Made by a program: the position numbers and the translations under genes
Source: an uncultured Propionibacteriaceae bacterium
Lineage (GTDB): Bacteria > Actinomycetota > Actinomycetes > Propionibacteriales > Propionibacteriaceae
Direction: 5' to 3'
Assembly: GCA_936924635.1 (NCBI GenBank)
Contig: CAKZHP010000074.1
Location: 1 to 32,460, forward strand
Length of the DNA: 32,460 nt
Notes under the pieces: model-generated
What the model was told of the DNA's origin: nothing
What the model saw: the letters and a program-made list of their open reading frames with translations, nothing else
The model's database searches: none
Shown: positions 1 to 8,223 of the stretch, piece after piece
Position numbering within the stretch: the stretch's first letter is position 1
How the letters are laid out: every line of letters starts with the position of its first letter

Positions 1-77
1 CGTGGCACCCAACGGCACCACAGCGATCGTGTCACCCATCCCTGCAGCAGTCCCACGGGACCAACCGGCCAGGTGCC

Positions 78-2282
78 TTGATCGCCACGGTCACCTACGC
101 TGGCGGGGATCAGGCCCAGCCGTACACCCAGCGGACACTGGCGTTCGATCAGGCGGGACGCCCGACACAGACCCGGTTCTCGATCCCGGGATCTGCACCG
201 CGCTTCTTCGGGACCGGGAACGACTACACGGTGTCTGCCACCTACACGGCCACAGGGGTGCCGGCGACGGTGTCGGTGCCGGCGGTGGGTGGGTTGCCGG
301 CCGAAACGCTCAGCTATGGGTACCGCGACGACGGGCAGCCGACCAGCATGAAGGGACTGGACGCGTACGTCACCGGGGTGGCGTACTCCCCGACCGGCCA
401 GGTCAACGGGCGGGTCGCGCAGCGTGGCGCGGGGACCGATCATCTGAAGTGGGCGATGTTCTACGACCCGGAGATGCTGTGGCTGACCGAGTCGTCGATG
501 CGGGCCGAGATCGCGGGGGTGCTGATGCCTTACATCGACACCACGACGTTCGTGCGGGACCGGCGGACGGGTCAGATCAGTCGGGCGGCGTCGAGCTGGC
601 AGACTGCCGGGGTTGGGGTTCAGTCACGGACCATGTGCTACCGGTACGACATCCTGCAGCAGCTCACCGCGGCGTGGAGCACCCCGTCAGCGGCTGACCC
701 GGTCGCCACAAACACCTGCCAAGCTGGCCCTGGTAGTGGGGTCGGCGGGACTGACCCGGTATGGCAGGAATGGTCTTTCTACAGTGACGGGCAGCGGGCT
801 GCGGTCACCGATTACCAGGTGCCGGGCCGCTCCCGACCCACCACGACCACGTTCTACGATTACGGCACCCCCGGCCACGCGCACGCCCTGGCGGGCACCA
901 CTACCCGTGATTGGAACGGGGCGGTGACTGGGACCGAGTCGTTCCAGTACGACCCGACCGGTGCCACCACGACTCGCACCGGCACCGGCGCCACGACCCG
1001 CAACCAGCAGTTCACCTGGGCGGCTACCGGCAGGGCAGCGACCATCACCACCGGTACTGGCACCAGCAGTTACCTGTTCGATGCTGACGGCACCCAGCGG
1101 CTGCGGACAGACCCGGGCGGGACCACCCTCTACCTTGGAGACGTGGAGCTCACCATCCCGACCAACACCACCACCGTGAAGGGCACCCGCAGCTACACCT
1201 TCGCCGGCGGCAAGGTCGCCGTCCGTACCGCCACTGCGCTGACCGCGATGTATGCAGATCCCCAGGGAACTGCCACGATCGCCATCAGCTGGTCCAACCC
1301 CGACCAACGCACCCGACGCACCTACGACCCCTACGGATCCGAGCTCACCACCACCAACACCTTGTGGCCGACCACCCGCGGATACCAAGACCAACCGGCC
1401 AACACCCACACCGGCCTCACCGACATGGGCGTCCGGCTCTACGACCCGGCACACGGGATTTTCCTCTCGACCGATCCCGTGCTCGACCCAACCAGCCCAA
1501 TCAGTCTCTCCGCATACCCCTATACGAACAATGACCCTATCAATCAAACTGATAGTTCCGGGCTCTCAACCAAACTGTGCGCAGATGATTGCTCTGCAGC
1601 TGACACCACGGTTATCACCTTTAGTGGTAACCTGGAAAATCAGACGATCGTTGAGCGAACTTCTTCGACGGAATTGAATAGTCGCAGCACTACAGTCCGC
1701 CGGACCCGCCTCAGAAACTACACCGAACGGTCAGAAAAGGTGGTTCGCCAAAACGTGCAGCGCCGACTGACGCCTGCGCCCCCTTTCCTTAAGCGCCGAC
1801 TGGCTACGTTAAACCCTACTCCTACACGGACACGAGAGAAGAATGAGTTGGGTATGTGGGTGACGAAAGAGGGTCCGCCGCCAGCCACGTCCCTGCCTTC
1901 TGTGCCCGAGCCGGAACCACGGCCAAGGAGTGGGGGGTCGGGGGGCTACTGCGGGCAAGCCGGCGGCGCTTTCGGGGTGGGATTCTCGGTTTCTGAGTGC
2001 ACTATAAAGAATAGCGACGGGACTGGAACCGGAGTCAAGTACCTCACTACCTCGGTAGTGCTCGGAACTCCGGGAGCTTCGGTGGGGTTTGGACTGGTCG
2101 ATTCGAAGGATTTTCGTGAGGACCAGTGGGAAGGACCTTCGCTGCTATTTGCCGGTGGAGTCACGCCGATTTTTGTCCAACTCGGCGTAGCGCCGGGTGG
2201 CTGGTACGGAGGCTTTAGTGTCGAGTGGGGTGTTCGGGGCCCGTCTGCTAGCGTTTCTTATGCATGGACGCAAAAGGAATGA
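78..2282 (+). CDS. RHS-repeat protein, C-terminal part with variable tip (5' end outside window)
   Basis: The reading frame holds YD/RHS-type repeats (for example LSYGYRDDGQPT, FQYDPTGATTT, SYLFDADGTQ) and ends in the conserved RHS core closure near residues 435-495: GLTDMGVRLYDP, then FLSTDPVLDP, then YPYTNNDPINQTDSSG. Such proteins form a shell that encloses a C-terminal toxin or effector (family knowledge). After residue 495 comes a non-RHS tip of about 240 residues: a basic Arg/Thr-rich stretch (about 520-590), a Pro-rich linker (about 595-615), then a Gly/Ser/aromatic region that looks beta-rich (620-734). GC drops visibly from about position 1540. I do not recognise the tip as a known toxin fold. 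The first start codon in frame is TTG 78, but the frame is open to the window edge and RHS proteins are usually much longer, so the real start lies upstream. Residues encoded before 78 do not look RHS-like, so a sequencing error near 60-78 is possible. Confidence 0.85.
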   Translation: MIATVTYAGGDQAQPYTQRTLAFDQAGRPTQTRFSIPGSAPRFFGTGNDYTVSATYTATGVPATVSVPAVGGLPAETLSYGYRDDGQPTSMKGLDAYVTGVAYSPTGQVNGRVAQRGAGTDHLKWAMFYDPEMLWLTESSMRAEIAGVLMPYIDTTTFVRDRRTGQISRAASSWQTAGVGVQSRTMCYRYDILQQLTAAWSTPSAADPVATNTCQAGPGSGVGGTDPVWQEWSFYSDGQRAAVTDYQVPGRSRPTTTTFYDYGTPGHAHALAGTTTRDWNGAVTGTESFQYDPTGATTTRTGTGATTRNQQFTWAATGRAATITTGTGTSSYLFDADGTQRLRTDPGGTTLYLGDVELTIPTNTTTVKGTRSYTFAGGKVAVRTATALTAMYADPQGTATIAISWSNPDQRTRRTYDPYGSELTTTNTLWPTTRGYQDQPANTHTGLTDMGVRLYDPAHGIFLSTDPVLDPTSPISLSAYPYTNNDPINQTDSSGLSTKLCADDCSAADTTVITFSGNLENQTIVERTSSTELNSRSTTVRRTRLRNYTERSEKVVRQNVQRRLTPAPPFLKRRLATLNPTPTRTREKNELGMWVTKEGPPPATSLPSVPEPEPRPRSGGSGGYCGQAGGAFGVGFSVSECTIKNSDGTGTGVKYLTTSVVLGTPGASVGFGLVDSKDFREDQWEGPSLLFAGGVTPIFVQLGVAPGGWYGGFSVEWGVRGPSASVSYAWTQKE

Positions 2283-2306
2283 GCCCCGTATGAACGGAAA
2301 GAGGGA

Positions 2307-2738
2307 ATGAACCCGTACTATCAGCGATTCCGTTTCGTGAGCGCCAAGTCACCGCGCGAACTTAAGGCGGCTTTGGTAGCGACAGAGGTAGACGGGATGC
2401 GAGTTTATGGGACTATCAGTTCGCAGATTGTCAAGGTCACTGCCGCGCCCGCGTTGCCGATCGCGCTGCCTCGCCCTGTCTTGAGCGCGACTATTCGGAG
2501 AATTGACGATGGTTGCGTGATAGAGGGCGTCATACGAGTCTCAGTGTGGGCGGTGATTGTGCCACCAGTAATGCTCGCGGTGTACTGGTTGCTGAAGTTT
2601 AGTTCCGAGTTTCTCTTTCTTTTTCTTCTAATGATGGTTCTCTGGGTCGTCTTTGCCGGGACGGCAAGTGCTGGTTTGCGTGGTCGACTGCTTGAATGGA
2701 TGGAGCGATCGAGCGCCACCACGAAGGCGGAGCCCTAG
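2307..2738 (+). CDS. Small membrane protein, candidate RHS immunity protein
   Basis: A 143-residue protein starting at ATG 2307, 24 bases after the RHS stop, with a purine-rich GGAAAGAGGGA just before the start. The N-terminal 75 residues are soluble. Two closely spaced hydrophobic helices follow (about residues 78-97 and 100-120, with FLFLFLLMMVLWVVF), ending in a basic and acidic tail. I recognise no family. Its place directly behind an RHS gene, same strand and similar lower GC, is the usual place for a cognate immunity protein, and a membrane location would suit an effector that acts on the membrane or arrives from outside. That role is inference. A six-codon frame starting at ATG 2290 ends in an ATGA overlap with this start and might couple translation. 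Confidence 0.65.
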   Translation: MNPYYQRFRFVSAKSPRELKAALVATEVDGMRVYGTISSQIVKVTAAPALPIALPRPVLSATIRRIDDGCVIEGVIRVSVWAVIVPPVMLAVYWLLKFSSEFLFLFLLMMVLWVVFAGTASAGLRGRLLEWMERSSATTKAEP

Positions 2739-3105
2739 CGCGCGAAGCGGGCGGCGGTTTTACTGAGGTAAAGCTTGATGAGCCGGTAGTCCGTCGACGC
2801 GCCACCCTCGAGCGCGGAGCGCGTAGGTGCTGCGAGGGCGGAGCCCTCGGGCCAAGGGGGGGAGGCCGCCTTGGCGGCCGGCAGGGAAGGGCGAAGGCGC
2901 GAAGCGCCGTAGCCCCCCCGGGCGGGCGGAGGTGCTGGGTGCCGGCCGCGCGCATCTTCACCAGCCGGCCGCCAGAACCCGCCGGGCCGCTGCTGGGCCC
3001 CCTCCGGCCCCACCTGACATGGGCTGTGCACGTGCAGAAGGGGAAATCCCGTTCGTCTTGATGGAGCATGTGTTCAATCGGGGGCGGAAGGTGCCTGGGG
3101 AGGGG
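2739..3105. repeat. Gene-free stretch with a cluster of short GNA-loop hairpins
   Basis: No convincing gene here: the frames that stay open give Arg/Gly/Ala-rich translations typical of GC-rich non-coding DNA. Perfect small hairpins are packed into the first half: TTTAC-TGAG-GTAAA at 2759-2772, CGAGGGC-GGA-GCCCTCG at 2833-2849, GGCCGCC-TT-GGCGGCC at 2864-2879 and GGCGC-GAA-GCGCC at 2896-2908, plus a GCGC-GGA-GCGC just before 2823. Several have a GGA or GAA loop. They could act as a bidirectional terminator between the RHS/immunity pair and the convergent gene ending at 3106, or be a repeat element. Confidence 0.6.
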
Positions 3106-3657
3106 TCAGGCGGAGCGGCGGGGGAGCATGAGGGAGCTGGCCGCCAGCAGGCCGACCATCACGAGACCCCCGAGCACCGCGGCGGCCGGCGCCCACTGCG
3201 AGCCGACGAACGCGCCGAGGAGCAGGCCGAGGATCCCGATCACGGTGAGGGAGGCGCCCAGGGAGACGAAGAGGCGTCCGGCGCCGAACACAGCGCCGAA
3301 GGGGATGAAGTGGGCTCCGACCGCGGCAAGGGCCAGAGCCGGCATCAGCCCCGCGAGGTCGAAACCCTTGAGCACCTGGAACCCGACGACGAACACCAGC
3401 ACCATGGCGATGACGCTGATGGCGTAGACGGCGCCAGCGCGCGGACGGGGCCCGCCAGACGGGGGCGGGCTCGAGCGGCGTACGAACAGGGCGTAGACCG
3501 CGACCAGCGCGAGAACGACCCAGGCCGCCAGCGCCACCACCGGCCAGGGTGACGGGAGCTCGTCCCGGTTGACCAGCACGAACGCCGACCCTCCGGTGAG
3601 GCCGATCATCGAACCAAGCAGGTACGGCGGGGGGCCAGGGCGGGACGGATCAGTCAT
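3106..3657 (-). CDS. Hypothetical multi-pass membrane protein
   Basis: 183 residues, starting at ATG 3657 with sequence MTDPSRPGPPPYLLG. About six hydrophobic segments can be seen (roughly residues 12-30, 37-58, 77-97, 101-120, 128-150, 154-175), joined by short loops; a Ser/Pro-rich cytoplasmic loop (RRSSPPPSGGPRPR) lies between the second and third. The C-terminus ends in LPRRSA. I recognise no family and no catalytic motif. It is divergent from the TOPRIM gene at 3775, with about 117 bases between the starts. A much longer frame exists on this strand upstream of 3657, but it is antisense to the TOPRIM and VWA genes and is not real. Confidence 0.75.
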   Translation of the reverse strand: MTDPSRPGPPPYLLGSMIGLTGGSAFVLVNRDELPSPWPVVALAAWVVLALVAVYALFVRRSSPPPSGGPRPRAGAVYAISVIAMVLVFVVGFQVLKGFDLAGLMPALALAAVGAHFIPFGAVFGAGRLFVSLGASLTVIGILGLLLGAFVGSQWAPAAAVLGGLVMVGLLAASSLMLPRRSA

Positions 3658-3774
3658 GGGTGTCCTCGGGGTGGGGGACAGGGGTGGGCCCACCCTAGCC
3701 CGGGCACAAAACGTGCTCTGGTTGGGGAGTCCGCGGTGGGGGTGTCCTCGGCGCCGCCGGGATACGGTGACACC
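3658..3774. promoter_or_regulatory. Divergent promoter region with palindrome
   Basis: Spacer between two divergent starts. It contains a 14-bp perfect palindrome GGGTGGGCCCACCC (3682-3695), an inverted repeat GCAC-AAAAC-GTGC just after it, and the 12-mer GGGTGTCCTCGG both near 3658 and near 3740. These could be shared operator sites. No clear -10/-35 pair was seen. Confidence 0.35.
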
Positions 3775-4326
3775 GTGACTCAGGTGGTGCTGCTGGAGGG
3801 CGGGAGCGACGTCGCGGCGATCGAGGCCGTGGTGAGGGTGCTCGGCCGCGACGACCACGGGGTGCGGTACGTCGACATGCAGGGCGTGACGAACGTACGG
3901 GCGCACCTGGAGCGGCTGCGCTTCCAGGAACCGGAGACCGAGGTGCTCGGGATGTGCGACGCGTCTGGGTCGGGCTTCGTGATGCGTGCGCTGGAGGAGG
4001 GCGGCGCCTGGCTGCAGGACGCGAGCGACCTGCCGACGTACGGGTTCGTGGTCTGCGAGGCTGACCTGGAGGACGAGCTGCTGCGCGCGCTCGGGCCTGA
4101 CCGTGCGATCGCTGCGATCGAGGGGATCGGCCTGGCCGCGAAGCTCACGCACTTCAGGCAGGAGGCTGCGTGGCAGGACCGGCCTGTGATGGAACAGCTG
4201 CACCGGTTCGCCGGCGCCGGCTCCGGCCGCAAGGAGGCCGTCGACGCCGCACTGGCCGCTGCGCTCACCCCGGAGGACGTACCGGAGCCGCTGCGGATGC
4301 TCGCCGAGCGGATCGGGACGGGGTAG
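3775..4326 (+). CDS. Stand-alone TOPRIM-domain protein (OLD-nuclease-like)
   Basis: 183 residues from GTG 3775 (VTQVVLLEGGSDVAAIEAV); a start 13 codons upstream is possible but gives a poor N-terminus. The pattern VVLLEGGSD at residues 4-12 is TOPRIM motif 1 with the catalytic Glu8. MCDASGSGF near 60-68 is at the place of the DxD motif but has only its first Asp. CEADLEDELLRAL at 94-106 matches the D-LE-E segment typical of the C-terminal TOPRIM of OLD-family proteins. TOPRIM domains bind divalent metal and cut or transfer nucleic acid strands (family knowledge). There is no ATPase domain here, unlike full OLD proteins, and no ATPase partner next door. Function is unknown; a nuclease or a nucleotide-binding role is inference. 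Confidence 0.7.
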   Translation: MTQVVLLEGGSDVAAIEAVVRVLGRDDHGVRYVDMQGVTNVRAHLERLRFQEPETEVLGMCDASGSGFVMRALEEGGAWLQDASDLPTYGFVVCEADLEDELLRALGPDRAIAAIEGIGLAAKLTHFRQEAAWQDRPVMEQLHRFAGAGSGRKEAVDAALAAALTPEDVPEPLRMLAERIGTG

Positions 4327-4339
4327 GTCGGACGGGGCG

Positions 4340-4425
4340 GGCTGGTCCTGACCTCGCTTTGCTCGGTCAGGTCGGGTTTCGACGCAGCTCCTCCTCGCAA
4401 GCTCGGAGGATCTTTGCTCAACCGG
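4340..4425. repeat. Composite repeat, right arm (locus A)
   Basis: Short hairpin CTGACC...GGTCAG at about 4348-4370, then the right arm of the window's repeat family: TTTCGACGC... CTCGCAAGCTCGGAGGA ...TTGCTCAACC (about 4377-4423). No left arm is present. It lies between the convergent 3' ends of the TOPRIM gene and the VWA gene. Confidence 0.75.
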
Positions 4426-4463
4426 CGTGGTGCGATGCGGAGTGCGGTTGAGCGGCGGTTGGC

Positions 4464-6455
4464 CTAGAACCAGTCGTCGTACGGGTCGCGCCAGTGGCTG
4501 CGGAGGTACGAGCCGACGACCGCCGCGCCCAGGTCGTCCAGGTCGGGGGCGACCACGCGGCCGTCGATGCGCTTGGCCATGTGGTCGACGAAGCGTGCCA
4601 GCCCGGGGTCGTCGCCGAGGCGGAAGAACGTCGCCTGGGCACCGAGCCGTGCCGACCGCTCTAGCTCGTTGATGGTGAGGGCGAGGGTCTCGGGCTCTGG
4701 CGGGTACGAGAACACGGCCTGCCCCGAGCTCTGCAGGTGGGCGGTCGGCTCGCCGTCGGTGACCACGAGCAGCACCGGCTGGGCGGAGGGGTGCTCCCGG
4801 AAGTGGCGGTTCGCCAGCAGCAGCCCGTGGTGCAGGTTGGTGCCCTGCTCCCGCACGGCCTCCAGCGAGGTGAGCTCCTCGATGGGCATGGTCCGGGCGT
4901 ACTTCCCGAACCCCACCAGCAGCAGCCGGTCGCCCCGGAACCGCGTCGTGACCAGGTGCTGCAGGGCCAGCGCCGTACGTTTCATCGGCACCCAGCGCCC
5001 CTCCACCGCCATCGAGAACGAGGTGTCGACGAGCAGCGCGACCGCCGACTGCGTACGCGTCTCTGTCTCGGCCACCTCCACGTCGCGCATGTCGATCCGC
5101 AGCTTGTCGAGCGGCGCGCCCTCGGCGGCCGTACGCCGCACGGCATTGGTGACCGTACGCGTCACGTCCCACGCCTCGGTGTCGCCGAACTGCCACTCCC
5201 TGGTGCCACCGGTGGTCTCGCCACCGGCCCCCGCCAGCCGGGTGTCGCGCGAGCCCTGCCGGCCGCTGAGCCGGGTGGCCGCGTCCTTGAGGAGCGACTT
5301 GCCGAGGCGGCGCATCGCGGCGGGGGAGAGGCGCAGGGTGCCGTCGTCCGTACGTCGCAGCAGCCCGCTCTCCCGCAGCGAGCGCTCCAGCTCGGCGAGC
5401 GTACGGGCGTCGACCCCCGCCTCCTCGCCCAGCTGGCGGGTGAGCGCGTCGAGGTCGATGTCGTCGAGCCGCGCGCCGCCGTACGACTGCCCGAGCTGGT
5501 CGGCCAGTGCGTCCAGCTCGGCGATGTCCTGCAGCACGCCGGTGCCGTCGCCCAGCCCGAGGCCTTGCTGCCCGCCGAACTGCTCCGACCCCGACCAGTC
5601 CTCGCCGGGGCGCAGTGCCTGCAGGTTGGCGTCGAGGTCGGCCATCTGCCCCATCAGCTCCGAGGAGCCGAACGCCTCCGCGGAGAGCTGCATCAGCTCC
5701 TGCCGCTGCTCCGGCGTCATCGAGTTGAGCATCCGCTGCGCGGCCGCGGCGCGCTGGGCGAGTGCGTCGATGAGCTCCTCGACGGTCTGCGGGTCCTCGG
5801 GGAAGTAGTCGCCGTGCTTGGCCATGAAGTCGGCGAAGTCGGCCGTGGTGTCGGCGCCCGTACGGTGCTTGGCGAGCAGGGCGTTCAGGTCGCGGACCAT
5901 CTCGGCGACCGCCGCCTTGTCCTCGTCGGTGGCGTTCTCCAGCGCCTGCTTCATGCCCGCGAAGCGCTGGTCGAGCAGCTCCCGGCCGAGCAGGTCCTTG
6001 ATCTTGTCGTACCCCTCGCGGGCGTCGCTGGAGGCCCAGTCGTAATCGTTCAGCTCCGTCACCGCTGCCGCGGTCGAGCTGGGCAGGTTGTCGAGGCGCA
6101 TCTCACGGAAGGCGCGGTCGTCGTCGTCCATGAGCGCGTCGCGGGCGAGCTGCTTGCGCTCGGCGAGCAGCGCGTCCGACAGCAGGCTCTGGATCTCGTC
6201 GAGCGTGCCGTCGAGGCGGTGCTTGCGCAGCAGGCTGCGCCGCTTCTCGTGCACGCGGCGGCTGAGGTCGTCGAGCCCTGACTGCGTACGCCCGCCGCGC
6301 CGCAGGAACTCCCGCATCGCGTTCTCGGGGGAGTAGCCGGCCATCACGTCGTCGGTGATGGCCTCCAGCGCCTCGGAGAGGTCCACCGGAGGGGCGAGCG
6401 GGTCGGGGCCACCCGTGTACGGGCCGTAACGCGACCTCCGCTGCCGGGGGCTCAT
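4464..6455 (-). CDS. VWA-domain protein, Mg-chelatase subunit D-like (Rv0959 type)
   Basis: 663 residues. The N-terminal 370 residues are highly charged and helical (repeated Glu/Arg/Leu, including MTPEQRQELMQLSAEAFGSSELMGQM). The von Willebrand A domain starts near residue 465, with the metal-site motif DTSFSM (Asp477, Ser479, Ser481), the later Thr in the GTNLHHGLLLA segment, and VTDGEPT as the last metal-site strand. It ends in the acidic/aromatic DPYDDWF. Such proteins pair with a MoxR/ChlI-like AAA+ ATPase as a chaperone-like machine; the size and pairing fit the mycobacterial Rv0958/Rv0959 pair (my recognition, not a search). The ATG at 6455 overlaps the upstream ATPase stop by four bases (ATGA), so translation is probably coupled. 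The substrate is not known. Confidence 0.85.
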   Translation of the reverse strand: MSPRQRRSRYGPYTGGPDPLAPPVDLSEALEAITDDVMAGYSPENAMREFLRRGGRTQSGLDDLSRRVHEKRRSLLRKHRLDGTLDEIQSLLSDALLAERKQLARDALMDDDDRAFREMRLDNLPSSTAAAVTELNDYDWASSDAREGYDKIKDLLGRELLDQRFAGMKQALENATDEDKAAVAEMVRDLNALLAKHRTGADTTADFADFMAKHGDYFPEDPQTVEELIDALAQRAAAAQRMLNSMTPEQRQELMQLSAEAFGSSELMGQMADLDANLQALRPGEDWSGSEQFGGQQGLGLGDGTGVLQDIAELDALADQLGQSYGGARLDDIDLDALTRQLGEEAGVDARTLAELERSLRESGLLRRTDDGTLRLSPAAMRRLGKSLLKDAATRLSGRQGSRDTRLAGAGGETTGGTREWQFGDTEAWDVTRTVTNAVRRTAAEGAPLDKLRIDMRDVEVAETETRTQSAVALLVDTSFSMAVEGRWVPMKRTALALQHLVTTRFRGDRLLLVGFGKYARTMPIEELTSLEAVREQGTNLHHGLLLANRHFREHPSAQPVLLVVTDGEPTAHLQSSGQAVFSYPPEPETLALTINELERSARLGAQATFFRLGDDPGLARFVDHMAKRIDGRVVAPDLDDLGAAVVGSYLRSHWRDPYDDWF

Positions 6456-7834
6456 CCGTAGATCGTCTCGCCGTCGCCGGAGTCCTTGCTGATCCGGCGT
6501 GCCAGGTAGAGGCCCTCCAGCGCCAGCTCCAGGGCGCTCGCCCGCTGGCCGTCGGTGGTGGCACCGAAGCGGTCGGCCACCTCGTCGTACAGGTCGTCGA
6601 CCGGCGGCAACGACTCCAGGAACTCAGCGGCGGTGACCTGCTCGCCGGTGGTGACTGTACGGCGCCCGTCGAGCGCCTCGACCAGCGGGCCGAAGTCGAT
6701 GCCGCGGAACTGCTGGCGCACGGTCTCGGCCGTCGCCACCCGCAGCAGGTGGTCGAGGATGTCGCGCTCGCGCCCCTCCTCGCCGCTCTCGAACTCGATC
6801 TTGCCGCCGAGCACGTCGACGGCGGTCTCCAGGTCGACGACGCGGGCGCATGCCTCGGCCTCGCCGCGTACGACAGAGCGGTGCAGCGCGGCCGCCGCGA
6901 CCGTCTCCGCCCCCGCGATCGCGAACCGGGCCGAGACGCCGGAGCGCTGGTTGACCGCCGGTGACTCGCGCAGGGCGCGGGTGAAGCGGGCCAGGATCTC
7001 CATGATCGCGGGCGGCACCTCGGCGGCCAGGTCGGCCTCCTGCCGGATCACGGCCACCTCGTCGTCGAGCTCGATGGGGTAGTGCGTGCGGATCTCGGCG
7101 CCGAACCGGTCCTTGAGCGGCGTGATGATCCGGCCGCGGTTGGTGTAGTCGTCGGGGTTGGCGGAGGCGACGACCAGTACGTCGAGGGGCAGCCGCAGCA
7201 CGTAGCCGCGGATCTGGATGTCGCGCTCCTCCATCACGTTGAGCATCGCGACCTGGATGCGCTCGGCGAGGTCGGGCAGCTCGTTGATGGCGACGATGCC
7301 GCGGTGGCTACGGGGGATGAGCCCGAAGTGGATGGTCTCGGGGTCACCCAGGCGGCGGCCCTCGGCGACGCGCATGGGGTCGACGTCGCCGATCAGGTCT
7401 GCCACGGAGGTGTCGGGGGTGGCGAGCTTCTCCGCGTACCGGTCGTCGCGGTGCCGCCAGGTGATCGGCAGGTCGTCGCCCAGCTCGGCGGCGCGGCGCT
7501 GCGACTTGGGGGTGATCGGTTCGTACGGGTGCTCGCCCAGCTCGGACCCCTCGATGACCGGCGTCCACTCGTCGAGCAGCGCGTTCAGGCTGCGCAGCAG
7601 GCGGGTCTTGCCCTGGCCGCGCTCACCCAAGAGTACGACGTCGTGGCCAGCGATCAGCGCCCGCTCGAGCTGCGGGATGACGGTCCGGCTGAACCCGTGC
7701 ATGCCGGGCCAGGGGTCGTCGCCGTTCGCCAGCGCGGCTAGGAGGTTCGTGCGGAGTTCGGCGCGCAGGGACTTCTGCTCGTGGCCCGAGGCGCGCAGCT
7801 CGCCGACGGTGGAGATGGTGGGGGGAATGGTCAC
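6452..7834 (-). CDS. AAA+ ATPase, Mg-chelatase subunit I-like (Rv0958 type)
   Basis: 460 residues from GTG 7834. Walker A is GERGQGKT at 70-77, the Walker B strand is GIVAINELPDL at about 179-189 with Asn-Glu in place of Asp-Glu, sensor 1 is ASANPDD at about 223-229, and the arginine finger region is PLKDRFG at 239-245. Between Walker A and B is the ChlI-like insert (DLIGDVDPMRVAEGR). The closest known type is the mycobacterial gene annotated as magnesium chelatase Rv0958 (similar length); no (bacterio)chlorophyll genes occur here, so a MoxR-like role in remodelling or maturing a target with its VWA partner is more likely. First gene of a two-gene operon. The start is weakly supported by an AGGT upstream. 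Confidence 0.85.
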   Translation of the reverse strand: MTIPPTISTVGELRASGHEQKSLRAELRTNLLAALANGDDPWPGMHGFSRTVIPQLERALIAGHDVVLLGERGQGKTRLLRSLNALLDEWTPVIEGSELGEHPYEPITPKSQRRAAELGDDLPITWRHRDDRYAEKLATPDTSVADLIGDVDPMRVAEGRRLGDPETIHFGLIPRSHRGIVAINELPDLAERIQVAMLNVMEERDIQIRGYVLRLPLDVLVVASANPDDYTNRGRIITPLKDRFGAEIRTHYPIELDDEVAVIRQEADLAAEVPPAIMEILARFTRALRESPAVNQRSGVSARFAIAGAETVAAAALHRSVVRGEAEACARVVDLETAVDVLGGKIEFESGEEGRERDILDHLLRVATAETVRQQFRGIDFGPLVEALDGRRTVTTGEQVTAAEFLESLPPVDDLYDEVADRFGATTDGQRASALELALEGLYLARRISKDSGDGETIYG

Positions 7835-7867
7835 ACCTGCACGGTAACCCGGGGGTCAACCACCGGT

Positions 7868-8097
7868 GGTTGAGCAAGAACCCGCTGAGCATGCGAAGCG
7901 GGTTGGCGTCGAAACCGCCGCTGGCTGAGCGGAGCGAGGCCAGAGGTTCTGGGCGGCTCGTGAAGAGAACCGTCCGGCTGGCGGAGCGTGATGGGGGGAC
8001 CTCCGCCCATCGGGTGACGGCTGGCTTCGTTCCGCTCCGCCAGCCCGCGGTTTCGACGCAGTTCCTCCTCGCAAGCTCGAAAGAGCGTTGCTCAACC
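7868..8097. repeat. Composite inverted repeat, full copy (locus B)
   Basis: Left arm GGTTGAGCAAGAACCCG... ending GTCGAAACC (7868-7917) and right arm GGTTTCGACGCAG... ending TTGCTCAACC (8049-8097), outer ends being reverse complements of each other. Between them are smaller hairpins of the GGCTGAGCGGAGCGAGGCC kind. The gene-free stretch from 7835 to 8223 consists almost wholly of this copy and the partial copy after it; no clear promoter for the next gene was seen. Confidence 0.8.
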
Positions 8098-8100
8098 AGC

Positions 8101-8195
8101 GGTTGGTTGCCGACTGGCGTCGCTCCGCTCCGCCAGCCGGAGCTTCGACGTGCATCCTCGCTCGTGCCTCGGAGGATGCTTGTTCAACCAGCGTC
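8101..8195. repeat. Composite repeat, right arm only (locus C)
   Basis: A second, diverged right arm directly after locus B: CTTCGACGTGCATCC ... TTGTTCAACCAGCG (about 8142-8193), preceded by the GGCGTCGCTCCGCTCCGCC half-hairpin. It ends about 30 bases before the phosphatase start. Confidence 0.65.
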
Positions 8196-8223
8196 TGCTC
8201 GACCAGCGCATAGGCTGGCCCCG

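Noticed and set aside
2599..3552. Several open frames over the hairpin region
   Set aside because: Translations are Arg/Gly/Ala-rich, overlap each other and run into the minus-strand membrane-protein gene; no ribosome sites or family features.
3106..5196. A 696-codon minus-strand open frame
   Set aside because: Only its last 183 codons (from ATG 3657) look like protein. The rest is antisense to the TOPRIM gene and out of frame with the VWA gene, with Arg/Pro/His-rich low-complexity translation.
4737..6281. Long plus-strand open frame opposite the VWA gene
   Set aside because: Antisense of a clear VWA gene; such shadow frames are common in very GC-rich DNA.
7893..8223. Upstream extension of the phosphatase to 7870
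   Set aside because: The extension is the translation of repeats B and C. ATG 8224 begins right before the conserved domain.
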